From contig MVPY01000087.1 in the NCBI GenBank assembly GCA_002067065.1, positions 1-37,281 on the forward strand: a DNA stretch of 37,281 nucleotides. Direction: 5' to 3'. This stretch comes from Methanobacterium sp. PtaB.Bin024 (lineage in GTDB: Archaea > Methanobacteriota > Methanobacteria > Methanobacteriales > Methanobacteriaceae). Shown piece after piece: positions 13,949-21,304 of this stretch. Numbering within the stretch: the first letter of the stretch is position 1; each line of letters begins with the position of its first letter. The translations under genes and the position numbers were made by a program. Under the pieces are notes generated by a model. The model saw nothing but the letters and a program-made list of their open reading frames with translations. It ran no database searches and was not told the DNA's origin.

Positions 13949-14317
13949 TTAGATTATTGCTTTGTCTCCCTTTTCACCGGTTCTTACCCGGATAGCTTCT
14001 TCAAGGGGCGATACAAAGATTCTACCATCTCCTTTTTGCCCGGTCTGGTTCACACGCATTATGGCTTCCACCACCAGTGAGACATCTTGGTCTGGGACCA
14101 ACAGGGTCAGCATTCTTTTGGGAATGTAACGCATGGTTCCTTCCTTTTCATGAAGTTTGGTTGTGTCGATGTCCATGGTGACTTCTCCAATGATGGCTTT
14201 TTGCTTTCCACGCCCCAGTACTCGTTGTGCAGTCATGGCAGGGAATCCCAGGGTATCAAGAACCTTTTTTGTGGTGTTTATCTTGTTTGGGCGAATTATG
14301 GCAGTGATTTCTTTCAT
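13949..14317 (-). CDS. nifI2: PII-like nitrogenase regulator NifI2
   Basis: A 122-residue PII-family protein. In Methanococcus maripaludis the NifI1/NifI2 complex switches nitrogenase off when ammonium is present, relieved by 2-oxoglutarate. The sequence shows EITAIIRPNKI at the start, GRGKQKAII, a long divergent T-loop region (residues ~45-65) without the uridylylated tyrosine of GlnB/GlnK, and the C-terminal GDGRIFVSPLEEAIRVRTGE block. Position between nifI1 and nifD and the longer T-loop identify it as NifI2. The start is ATG 14317 with AAGGAG upstream. It is cytoplasmic. Confidence 0.93.
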   Translation of the reverse strand: MKEITAIIRPNKINTTKKVLDTLGFPAMTAQRVLGRGKQKAIIGEVTMDIDTTKLHEKEGTMRYIPKRMLTLLVPDQDVSLVVEAIMRVNQTGQKGDGRIFVSPLEEAIRVRTGEKGDKAII

Positions 14318-14356
14318 TTTATTCTCCTTCTTACTTTGTCTGGGATTTTATCCGGT

Positions 14357-14674
14357 TTAGAGTCCTTTACTTCTGGTTCTGACGGTGTAAGCTTCATCAA
14401 TAGGGCTTACAAATACTTTTCCATCTCCAAAGTTCCCGGTGAAAGCAGTGTCATTGATGATTTGTACGATTTCATCGGTGTTTTTTGATTCTGAAACTAA
14501 CATCAGCATCACCTTGGGAAGTTCATCATAGTAGATCTCATCAATCTGGATCCCTTTCTGTTTTCCACGCCCAATGACTTCCATTTTGGTTAGAGCCACG
14601 TATCCTGATTCTGCGAGTGCATCCACCACTTCTTCAGCTTTATCCGGGCGAACTATTGCTCTGGTCATTTTCAT
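14357..14674 (-). CDS. nifI1: PII-like nitrogenase regulator NifI1
   Basis: A 105-residue PII-family protein, partner of NifI2. Visible blocks are MKMTRAIVRPDKAEEVV, IGRGKQKGIQ and GDGKVFVSPIDEAYTVRT. The start is placed at ATG 14674 (giving MKMTRA) because GGAG lies nine bases upstream and this matches the usual family N-terminus; the frame runs to an ATG at 14689 that has no ribosome-binding site. It sits directly downstream of nifH, the order typical of methanogens and a few clostridia rather than of proteobacteria. Its T-loop is short, as in NifI1. Confidence 0.92.
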   Translation of the reverse strand: MKMTRAIVRPDKAEEVVDALAESGYVALTKMEVIGRGKQKGIQIDEIYYDELPKVMLMLVSESKNTDEIVQIINDTAFTGNFGDGKVFVSPIDEAYTVRTRSKGL

Positions 14675-14711
14675 TTTTATATGCTCCATTATGGTTTGAT
14701 GGTGTGTGATG

Positions 14712-15566
<855 letters not shown>

Positions 15567-15589
15567 ATTTTTTGAATTTTAGAATTCAC

Positions 15590-15652
15590 CGGAAGAAGGA
15601 AACCTACTTCCGACAAAATCAAATTGAACATAATTGTATATAAATCTTCCGA
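15590..15652 (-). promoter_or_regulatory. nifH promoter with NrpR-type operator and BRE half-site
   Basis: On the - strand the TATA box (TTTATATAC) covers 15637-15644. The operator at 15590-15612 has outer arms CGGAAG/CTTCCG and inner GGAA-N6-TTCC at 15598-15611. It is centred about 40 bases from the TATA box, so it covers and follows the predicted start site. A further half-site, CTTCCGA, at 15646-15652 occupies the BRE position directly upstream of the TATA box. GGAA-N6-TTCC is the published type of NrpR operator; its use here is inferred. Confidence 0.82.
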
Positions 15653-15755
15653 TAGTAACCAATTAACATTTAATATTGAAAATTAATAGTCACTTAATTC
15701 AATTCCGCCATTTATTTTCTTGGTGGGTGAAGTGATAATTTATTTTTTTAGAATT

Positions 15756-16094
15756 TTAATCCATTCTAATTTCATTTGTCATTTTAGTTAGGTATTGAAC
15801 TACAGCATGGGGTATTGTTTCCTTTTTTGACTCCACTACTTCAATTCCTTGTTCATGGAGTTTCTTCTTGGGTACATCTCCTATCCTTTTACAAAAAAGT
15901 ACTTTACAATCTTTTAAAAGTTCTAATCCTCTCACGCACATGTATTCATGATTGCATATTGGTTCATTATTCTTTTCTCTTAATTCAATTAATCTAAGCC
16001 CTTCCCTTTCTATTTGGTAGATTAAAACGTGGCAGGCCTGTCCAAAGTGCTGGTCTATTATTTTCCCATCACTAGAGGCAATTGCAATTTTCAT
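15756..16094 (-). CDS. NifX-like Fe-Mo cofactor-binding domain protein, upstream copy
   Basis: A 112-residue paralogue of the nifX-like gene at 7580-7900: MKIAIASSDGKIIDQHFG at the N-terminus, HVLIYQIE and CKVLFCKRIG match it position for position. It carries extra Cys/His residues in PICNHEYMCVRG, which could bind a cluster; that is inference. The start is ATG 16094 with GGAAG upstream. It lies upstream of the nifH promoter, in a unit with the ferredoxin at 16262-16474 (167-base gap), probably transcribed from the second nitrogen operator at 16613-16635. It probably carries a cofactor precursor or binds an Fe-S species. Confidence 0.8.
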   Translation of the reverse strand: MKIAIASSDGKIIDQHFGQACHVLIYQIEREGLRLIELREKNNEPICNHEYMCVRGLELLKDCKVLFCKRIGDVPKKKLHEQGIEVVESKKETIPHAVVQYLTKMTNEIRMD

Positions 16095-16261
16095 TTTATC
16101 TTCCAGAGTTTGAACATCTTTCTTTTGGTTTTTGAAATATAGACAAATTTTTTGGTTTTTTTGATTATAGACAAAAATTGAGCGGAATACGGATTCAGTA
16201 AGAATTAATTATTGATGCATTGGGGGCTGATTCATTAGTTAGTCTCTAATCAGCTTGTGAT

Positions 16262-16474
16262 TTAATAATTGCATATAATGCCCTGCACTCTTTGAATAGT
16301 GATGGCAGCATTTGGGCAGACTTCTAAGCATTTTTTGCAGAATTTACAGTAGTCAGGATTTGTTAGGATAACTGAATCATTTCTTATTGTGAACATATTT
16401 ATTGGACATACGTATGCGCATTTTCCGCATTCGGGGCCTTCACAATTTTTCTCGTTTAATTTGGCTATTATCAT
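16262..16474 (-). CDS. 2[4Fe-4S] ferredoxin upstream of nif
   Basis: A 70-residue ferredoxin. The first motif is C-x4-C-x2-C-x3-CP (CEGPECGKCAYVCP) and the second CKFCKKCLEVCP. The unusual x4 spacing of the first motif is shared with the ferredoxin at the other end of the cluster, so the two are paralogues. The start is ATG 16474; no convincing ribosome-binding site is seen, and the predicted leader from the operator region is about 160 bases. It heads the unit ferredoxin/NifX-like that precedes nifH and is a likely nitrogenase electron donor or donor for cofactor assembly. Confidence 0.83.
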   Translation of the reverse strand: MIIAKLNEKNCEGPECGKCAYVCPINMFTIRNDSVILTNPDYCKFCKKCLEVCPNAAITIQRVQGIICNY

Positions 16475-17036
16475 ATTTTAATTCTTTAAATTTTTTAATT
16501 TAAGGAATAATTAATTAGAAAGACTTGAATTCTCACCTATTCCATTGTTTTTATTTGTTAGTCGTGGTTTTTGCTTATTTGAATTACTAACAAATTAAGC
16601 AAAATCTGGTGTCGGAATAAGGAAACATATTTCCGATAAGATTCAATTGGTCTACACCATATTTAAAGTTTTGGTTTAAATTGAATAAGATTTATTTAAA
16701 AAGTATATATTTGATCAGAATTTTTTGAAAAATCTTTATTTATGTATAATTTATTCCGTTAGTTGATTAATATTGACTATTGGAGTTTCTTTTTTTCTCC
16801 TTTTTTTTCACATAGAATATTTGTATTTTTAAGTATTTTTAAGTTTGATACGATTTAATGAAAATTATTATAATGAATTAAAAATAATATCGATATGTAA
16901 TTATATATTCTTTGAAAGAAATTGAAAGAAAATTAGGAAAAACATTTTAAAGTATCTCTTAGCTGGGTTTGTAAGTTTATTAAATTATCTAATTAGGAAA
17001 GGATTGATAGCATGCCAATCTTATTGGAGGAATAGA
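16475..17036. promoter_or_regulatory. Divergent intergenic region: NrpR-type operator 2 and + strand promoter
   Basis: A 560-base AT-rich gap. At 16613-16635 lies the second copy of the nitrogen operator (CGGAA..., inner GGAA-ACATAT-TTCC at 16621-16634), with a TTTAAATATGG TATA box on the - strand centred near 16662, serving the ferredoxin/NifX-like unit. On the + strand CGATATGTAATTATATATTC at 16891-16910 is a probable promoter for the gene at 17037. T-rich runs at 16789-16808 may end an unseen transcript. No ORF in the gap looks coding. Confidence 0.72.
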
Positions 17037-17567
17037 ATGAAATGGTATTATGCTCTTTTTTTAATATTTCTTATTGTTATGTCTGTATTATTTATCTATA
17101 GGGCAGTAATGCCTCAAAGTTACAATTCTAATGGAGTTTATTTTGATTATCCGGGTACATGGGCCGAACTTACTCCGAATCAATCTAATAATAGTAGTTC
17201 GGCTTCTAAATCTAATGTTGTGGCTGTTGGTGATCCTAACAGTGCTGAAACTGGAAATATTATTGTATTGGTCCAGAAAACCAACAAAAGCGGCACACTG
17301 GAAGAAATTATTGAGGCAAGTAAGGCTGATCTTAAGAAAGATTGGGGAGCTACTATGTTATCTGATAATATTATAACTGTTGATGGAAGACAAGCGCATG
17401 ATATTGTTTACGTAACAGACTCAGAAACAAATAAAAAGGAACGAATGGTAATTTTTGATAAAAATAATATGGTTTACTGTATAATTTTAGGGGGGTCTGC
17501 ATCGGCCTTTGATGGACAGAAGGACAACTTTGACTTGATAGTGAATAGTTTCAGGGTCACGGAGTAA
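17037..17567 (+). CDS. Membrane-anchored PsbP-like extracytoplasmic protein
   Basis: A 176-residue protein with one N-terminal hydrophobic segment (residues ~4-24, YYALFLIFLIVMSVLFIY) and an outward-facing domain of about 145 residues. The domain begins YNSNGVYFDYPGTWAEL and ends FDLIVNSFRV, the layout of PsbP-related domains common in Methanobacteriales (recognised from memory). A Ser/Asn-rich stretch (NQSNNSSSASKSN) follows the first strand. The start is ATG 17037, with GGAGGAAT eight bases upstream; an upstream ATG at 17004 has no such site. It stands alone, divergent from the nif block. Function unknown. Confidence 0.72.
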   Translation: MKWYYALFLIFLIVMSVLFIYRAVMPQSYNSNGVYFDYPGTWAELTPNQSNNSSSASKSNVVAVGDPNSAETGNIIVLVQKTNKSGTLEEIIEASKADLKKDWGATMLSDNIITVDGRQAHDIVYVTDSETNKKERMVIFDKNNMVYCIILGGSASAFDGQKDNFDLIVNSFRVTE

Positions 17568-17645
17568 ATTATCATTCAAATTACTCCTTCTTCAAACCCC
17601 TGTTTTATTCATGTTTTTAAGGGGGCCTATGAATTCTTTTTTTAG

Positions 17646-17855
17646 TCATTGTCTTCTCCTAAAGAATCTAAAAAAGAACATTAGAATCATAAATCCCATG
17701 GCAATATATGCATAGTTTTGGTTACCTGCACCACCTTGACTCATTCCCATTGACATGTGAGATCCATACCCTCCACCGTAAAAAAATCGGAACATGAAAA
17801 GGCCTATAAATAGCAACATGCCGATGTATGGATAATTACCTTTAAAATCTATCAT
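17646..17855 (-). CDS. Small two-TM membrane protein
   Basis: A 69-residue hydrophobic protein with two predicted membrane helices: YIGMLLFIGLFMFRFF (residues ~10-25) and YAYIAMGFMILMFFFRFF (~48-65). A Gly/Met/Ser-rich loop (GGGYGSHMSMGMSQGGAGN) joins them, and the C-terminus is basic (RRRQ). The His/Met-rich loop could bind a metal, but that is only a suggestion. The start is ATG 17855; GAGATGA lies a few bases upstream. I do not recognise a family. It could belong with the neighbouring miniprotein. Confidence 0.6.
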   Translation of the reverse strand: MIDFKGNYPYIGMLLFIGLFMFRFFYGGGYGSHMSMGMSQGGAGNQNYAYIAMGFMILMFFFRFFRRRQ

Positions 17856-18027
17856 ATGGTCATCTCGTTCATGTGTTTTAAATAGGATGATCTAATCATG
17901 ATACGAAAATCTATAAGTTTTGGGTCGATGTTGTCACTTCATGATTATTTTTTTAGTTTATTCTATTAAAATAATTGTTTACTGATGTTCTGGAAGTAAT
18001 ATAAGAATTTTATAATATCACTAGCAG

Positions 18028-18099
18028 TTAAATAGATATTAAAACGATCCCGACTATAATTAAGACTAATATCAATCCTATTAAAAGTTTTCCATTCAT
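18028..18099 (-). CDS. 23-residue single-TM miniprotein
   Basis: A very short ORF: MNGK followed by an unbroken run of Leu/Ile/Val/Gly (residues ~5-23) and TAA. The case for it being real is the excellent ribosome-binding site GGAGGGGAG at 18104-18112, four bases before the ATG at 18099, together with a composition that forms exactly one membrane helix. Possible promoter elements on the - strand are CGATATGT at 18187-18194 and TATATGA near 18165. No homologue is known to me. It may be a regulatory or stabilising subunit of a membrane complex; nothing more can be said. Confidence 0.6.
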   Translation of the reverse strand: MNGKLLIGLILVLIIVGIVLISI

Positions 18100-18244
18100 T
18101 TGGCTCCCCTCCACTCATTTAAAGTTTTAAAACTCTCTTTGTTTGGTTCAATTGATTACCAATTCATATACGAAATGGATAATTTTACATATCGTCGGTT
18201 AGTATATATTATTTTCTACACAAAAAGTTTGGCAAAATCAAATT

Positions 18245-18273
18245 AAAATAAATCAAAAAGTACTTGGAGTACT
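18245..18273 (-). terminator. Short hairpin plus T-rich terminator after the RHH gene
   Basis: On the - strand AGTACT-CCA-AGTACT (18259-18273) is followed by TTTTGATTTATTTT. It lies 22 bases after the stop of the ribbon-helix-helix gene and probably ends the operon that starts at 21186. Confidence 0.5.
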
Positions 18274-18294
18274 ACGGAACACCTTTCAACTTTA

Positions 18295-18447
18295 CTAAAG
18301 AATACCTTTCAACTTATTTTTCCGGATATAATCATCCAAAGCCCTTCTGATAAGTTTGCCCATTGGAATTTCACCTTTCTTCATTGAAAGTTCCCTCAAA
18401 TCCCGATACATCTCATCAGGAATTTTCAAAGTTATCTGTTTGTCCAT
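18295..18447 (-). CDS. Ribbon-helix-helix DNA-binding protein (50 aa)
   Basis: A 50-residue protein with the ribbon-helix-helix (CopG/MetJ-like) pattern: a beta strand QITLKIPDEM, helix A YRDLRELSMKKGE, then PMGKLIRRALDDYIRK as helix B. It would bind DNA as a dimer through the strand. The ATG at 18447 has AGGCGG at a good distance (about six bases). It lies 57 bases downstream of the FmdE-like gene on the same strand, so it may autoregulate that operon. No C-terminal sensor domain is present, unlike NikR. Its 3' end is part of a small tandem duplication: ACCTTTCAACTT occurs at about 18281-18292 and 18304-18315 on the + strand. Confidence 0.72.
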   Translation of the reverse strand: MDKQITLKIPDEMYRDLRELSMKKGEIPMGKLIRRALDDYIRKNKLKGIL

Positions 18448-18504
18448 TTTATCCGCCTAAATATAGATTATTCAGTATGTATTTAGATTAAAGGGTTTCT
18501 AGAG

Positions 18505-19080
18505 TTATAACTTTTCCAAACAGCCTTTACAAATTGTTGATCCATCATTGCTAATGAATGACTCTCCACAACTTGTGCATATGCGCACATCTTTCTTTGC
18601 CTTGACTGGAACTTGCACATCCACGGATTCCCAAGTGTAAACATCGTCACCAGCTTTAATAAGCTCTGAAATAGCCTCTTCATGGGGTACTTTTCTTTCA
18701 TTCATATACCAATCGTGCAATACTGGATAATTAACGGTTTTTGTAGGATCTAAGAATATTCTAACGCCCTTAACCTGAGTTTCACCTGTTTTAGCTACTT
18801 TGTTCACGGTCACGGCTATTTTATCATAGTCCCGGATTTTAAGACCCTTATTCCCTATAGTGGATCCCCATATGATTTGGAAGGGGTCAGGAACACAGTT
18901 CAGGGTTTCACAAGTCACAAAAACCCGATCATCATCATTTATATTCAGTAATCGTCGGGCTATGTTCAACATCTGCAAACCGATAAAGGCTCCAGTGCTG
19001 GGATGGCCATGGAAGGGAACTAATTTATCTAACTGCGATAATATTTCGGGATCATCTATTTTTGCAATAATTTTGTCCAT
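18505..19080 (-). CDS. Divergent FmdE-family protein with C-terminal zinc finger
   Basis: A 191-residue FmdE-type protein. The family core is visible as FHGHPSTGAFIGLQML (residues ~23-38), TCETLNCVPDPFQ and GNKGLKIRDYDKIAVTV, followed by a C-terminal CTSCGE...CKGC zinc ribbon (~165-188). Unlike the two other FmdE proteins in the window, the cysteine of the HG-x-x-C motif is replaced (HGHPSTG), so metal binding at that site may be changed. The start is ATG 19080, with GGGAGTG upstream; the longer frame to 19173 has no ribosome-binding site. FmdE is named after the fmdECB operon of Methanothermobacter, but its biochemical role is not established. It lies 111 bases downstream of the methyltransferase. 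Confidence 0.82.
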   Translation of the reverse strand: MDKIIAKIDDPEILSQLDKLVPFHGHPSTGAFIGLQMLNIARRLLNINDDDRVFVTCETLNCVPDPFQIIWGSTIGNKGLKIRDYDKIAVTVNKVAKTGETQVKGVRIFLDPTKTVNYPVLHDWYMNERKVPHEEAISELIKAGDDVYTWESVDVQVPVKAKKDVRICTSCGESFISNDGSTICKGCLEKL

Positions 19081-19191
19081 TTTTTCACTCCCTAAATTAC
19101 TCACTTTGAGGAACATTATTTGATTATTGGCAGTTTCTATGTTGATAAATTTTGTTTGTATTAATTTCTTCAATAAAATATAATAACATGT

Positions 19192-19815
19192 CTAAGAAAT
19201 ACATTTGGCCTGTTTTTTAAATGAAACCCACAATCCGGAATCATCATTGATTAATATGTAATCAGTAATTCTGGCTTTAGTCACTGCTTTTTCAAGAGTA
19301 TCTATATTTATTTTAGGTGAACTTTTATGAGATTTGTTGCCTTTATTTTTAAACCGTTTTTTAACTGTTTTTCTTACTTCTGCGCTTCCATATCCTCCAC
19401 CTATGTATCCTGCACCTCCTGGCTTTAAAACCCTATAAATTTCTTTGAATGCAGTGGGTAGATCTTTCCAGAAAAACATGGATCCTCGACTGAATACTAG
19501 ATCAGCAAATTCATCTGGGAATGGCATTTGATGTACATCTCCTTTCCTGGTTTTAATCCTGTTTTTGAGACCTTCTTTTTTAACAGACGCTTCTGCGATT
19601 TCAATCATTTCTGGAGATATATCCATTGCATATATTTCAAGCTGGGTTATTCTTGCCATGGCTACTGAAAGGGATGCAGGACCCGCACCCACATCAATGG
19701 CTGTTCCCTTTTTTATCTGAAATTTTCTACTGATTTGATTGGCTATCAGAGGATAGATGGGTGCATGGGCTCCATCTATAAACATGGAATTAATTGATTG
19801 GGTGTCATCTATCAT
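19192..19815 (-). CDS. Class I SAM-dependent methyltransferase
   Basis: A 207-residue Rossmann-fold methyltransferase. Motif I is TAIDVGAGPASLSVAMA (residues ~39-55), the acidic end of strand 2 is YAMDISPEMI (~62-71), then GDVHQMPFPDEFADLVFSRG and the post-III KEIYRVLKPGGAGYIGGG. There is no metal-binding or membrane segment. The start is ATG 19815 with AAAGGTT upstream, 36 bases after the DUF364 gene on the same strand. Its substrate is unknown. Placed among FmdE and DUF364 genes it may modify a small metal-binding compound or cofactor; that is inference from context. Confidence 0.85.
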   Translation of the reverse strand: MIDDTQSINSMFIDGAHAPIYPLIANQISRKFQIKKGTAIDVGAGPASLSVAMARITQLEIYAMDISPEMIEIAEASVKKEGLKNRIKTRKGDVHQMPFPDEFADLVFSRGSMFFWKDLPTAFKEIYRVLKPGGAGYIGGGYGSAEVRKTVKKRFKNKGNKSHKSSPKINIDTLEKAVTKARITDYILINDDSGLWVSFKKQAKCIS

Positions 19816-19851
19816 TTTAATAACCTTTGAACAACCTGATTGGATTCTGTA

Positions 19852-20595
19852 CTAACCTTCCATTACTCTGAACCCTATTTCTCCTTTGCAGACTTTGGTG
19901 TTGATCATACCACCACTCTGGCTGATCTTCCTAAGAATGGCTTCAGGCTTCAATAATTCAACTCCTGCCAGCATATCAGCACCATAATCGAAAAGCACAT
20001 CACACATGGTGGTACTGGGGCCCATGACAATGGTATAAGCATCTTCCTGTTTAGCTAAGTTTAAATAACGCTCTAATCCTTTGTTTATCAGGGTGGAACC
20101 GGTTATAACAATGATATCACTTCCTGGGAAGACATATTCTGCAGCTGCTTCGGTGATGATTCCTTCTTTGGGGTTGGTGAGGGTTGGATCTGCTTCTAAG
20201 ACCCAGAACTCTTTGGCTACAGATCTTATTTCATCGATCTTGGGGAACTTTCCAACCATGATGACTTTTTTGTTCAGACTTTCCTCAATGATCAGATCCT
20301 GGGCATTGATATCCTTTTTTCCACGGGGTTCCATCATGGAATTCAGGGCAGCCACACCGATACTGGCTTCCACCAGATTCCAAGATTTAACATACTCTGC
20401 CAGTTCCATGGTAGTTTTGCTGGTTAAATTACCCAAATCTCGGGTGTAATTACCATGGACTACTGGGATGCCATAGGTTTTGGAAACTCCACCATACTTA
20501 CCATGAACCCCAGTCCAGGATACTCCAACTCTGACATCCTGTACAGGGGAGTTATTTTCACTTGCTGCTTCCATTAAGTCGTTTACTAGTTTCAT
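19852..20595 (-). CDS. DUF364/DUF4213-type putative heavy-metal chelation protein
   Basis: A 247-residue cytoplasmic protein. The N-terminal ~85 residues resemble the DUF4213 fold (VRVGVSWTGVHGKYGGVSKTYG) and the C-terminal part DUF364 (MVGKFPKIDEI, WVLEADP, VITGSTLINKGLERYL, MGPSTTMCDVLFDYGADMLAGVEL). The family has been proposed on structural grounds to chelate heavy metals, and occurs widely in anaerobes with molybdenum and FmdE genes. The start is ATG 20595 with AAAGTGAG upstream, 9 bases after fmdE, so they are co-transcribed. Enzymatic function is unknown. Confidence 0.8.
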   Translation of the reverse strand: MKLVNDLMEAASENNSPVQDVRVGVSWTGVHGKYGGVSKTYGIPVVHGNYTRDLGNLTSKTTMELAEYVKSWNLVEASIGVAALNSMMEPRGKKDINAQDLIIEESLNKKVIMVGKFPKIDEIRSVAKEFWVLEADPTLTNPKEGIITEAAAEYVFPGSDIIVITGSTLINKGLERYLNLAKQEDAYTIVMGPSTTMCDVLFDYGADMLAGVELLKPEAILRKISQSGGMINTKVCKGEIGFRVMEG

Positions 20596-20604
20596 TTGCT
20601 CACT

Positions 20605-21186
20605 TTATATTTTCTGATAATAAGAACCTTCTGCACAGGCTTTACATAATGTTCGTCCATCAACAATTACTTCACGTCGGTCTAGGACTCGGTCACCACA
20701 CTCTTCACAATGTGTTTTGAATTTAGGGAATCCCGGAATATCATGCTCACCTATATCAACTTTAACTTCCTCAATAAGTAGAAGTTCTTCTTCTGGAACT
20801 TTGGAAAGGGTTTCTACCATTTTTTTCATATCTGGTCTGCCGTTATCACTTTTTTCACCAGGTTTCGGTGGTTCACGCTTACCTTCTGCAGCAGAAACTC
20901 TTACTGCCTTTCCAGTTGATAGATCCAGGAAAGTAGCGGCAAATTTACCATAATCCTTGTATTTTAGGGTTCTATGTCCCATGGTGATGCCGGTAACAGC
21001 TTGAACTGCATCTGCCATGCAACGATCTATTTCAACATAGACCATCAAATCACGATTTCTCTCGCCTGGGTTCATGCCCAGCTCTCTCATACCTGCCATG
21101 GCAATTCGGGTTCCTATAACAATACCTGGGCAAACTTCACCATGGAAATTTCTGCCTTTTTCAAGTAAAACATCAAAATTATTCAT
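20605..21186 (-). CDS. FmdE-family protein with zinc ribbon
   Basis: A 193-residue FmdE protein. N-terminal HGEVCPGIVIGTRIAM (His ~15, Cys ~19) and EIDRCMADAVQAVTG carry the expected metal-binding residues; HRTLKYKDYGKFAATF follows. A linker (residues ~100-125, KREPPKPGEKSDNGRP) leads to the C-terminal zinc ribbon CEECGD...CKAC (~158-183). The start is ATG 21186 with AGGAGG seven bases upstream. It is first in the operon FmdE, DUF364, methyltransferase, FmdE-like, RHH. Cytoplasmic. The name comes from the molybdenum formylmethanofuran dehydrogenase operon; a role in metal or cofactor handling is likely but unproven. Confidence 0.87.
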   Translation of the reverse strand: MNNFDVLLEKGRNFHGEVCPGIVIGTRIAMAGMRELGMNPGERNRDLMVYVEIDRCMADAVQAVTGITMGHRTLKYKDYGKFAATFLDLSTGKAVRVSAAEGKREPPKPGEKSDNGRPDMKKMVETLSKVPEEELLLIEEVKVDIGEHDIPGFPKFKTHCEECGDRVLDRREVIVDGRTLCKACAEGSYYQKI

Positions 21187-21304
21187 TTTATTCCTCCTAA
21201 AATTTTAATTTGGTGATGATCTGAATGAATGTAAAATTATGGGTTTTGTTCATGAAATGCATTTAATTAAGAGTTTTCATCTAAAAAAAGAAAAAAGGGA
21301 AAAA

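Noticed and set aside
16789..16810. GGAG/CTCC with T run as a + strand terminator
   Set aside because: The stem is only four bases and no gene on that strand ends nearby.
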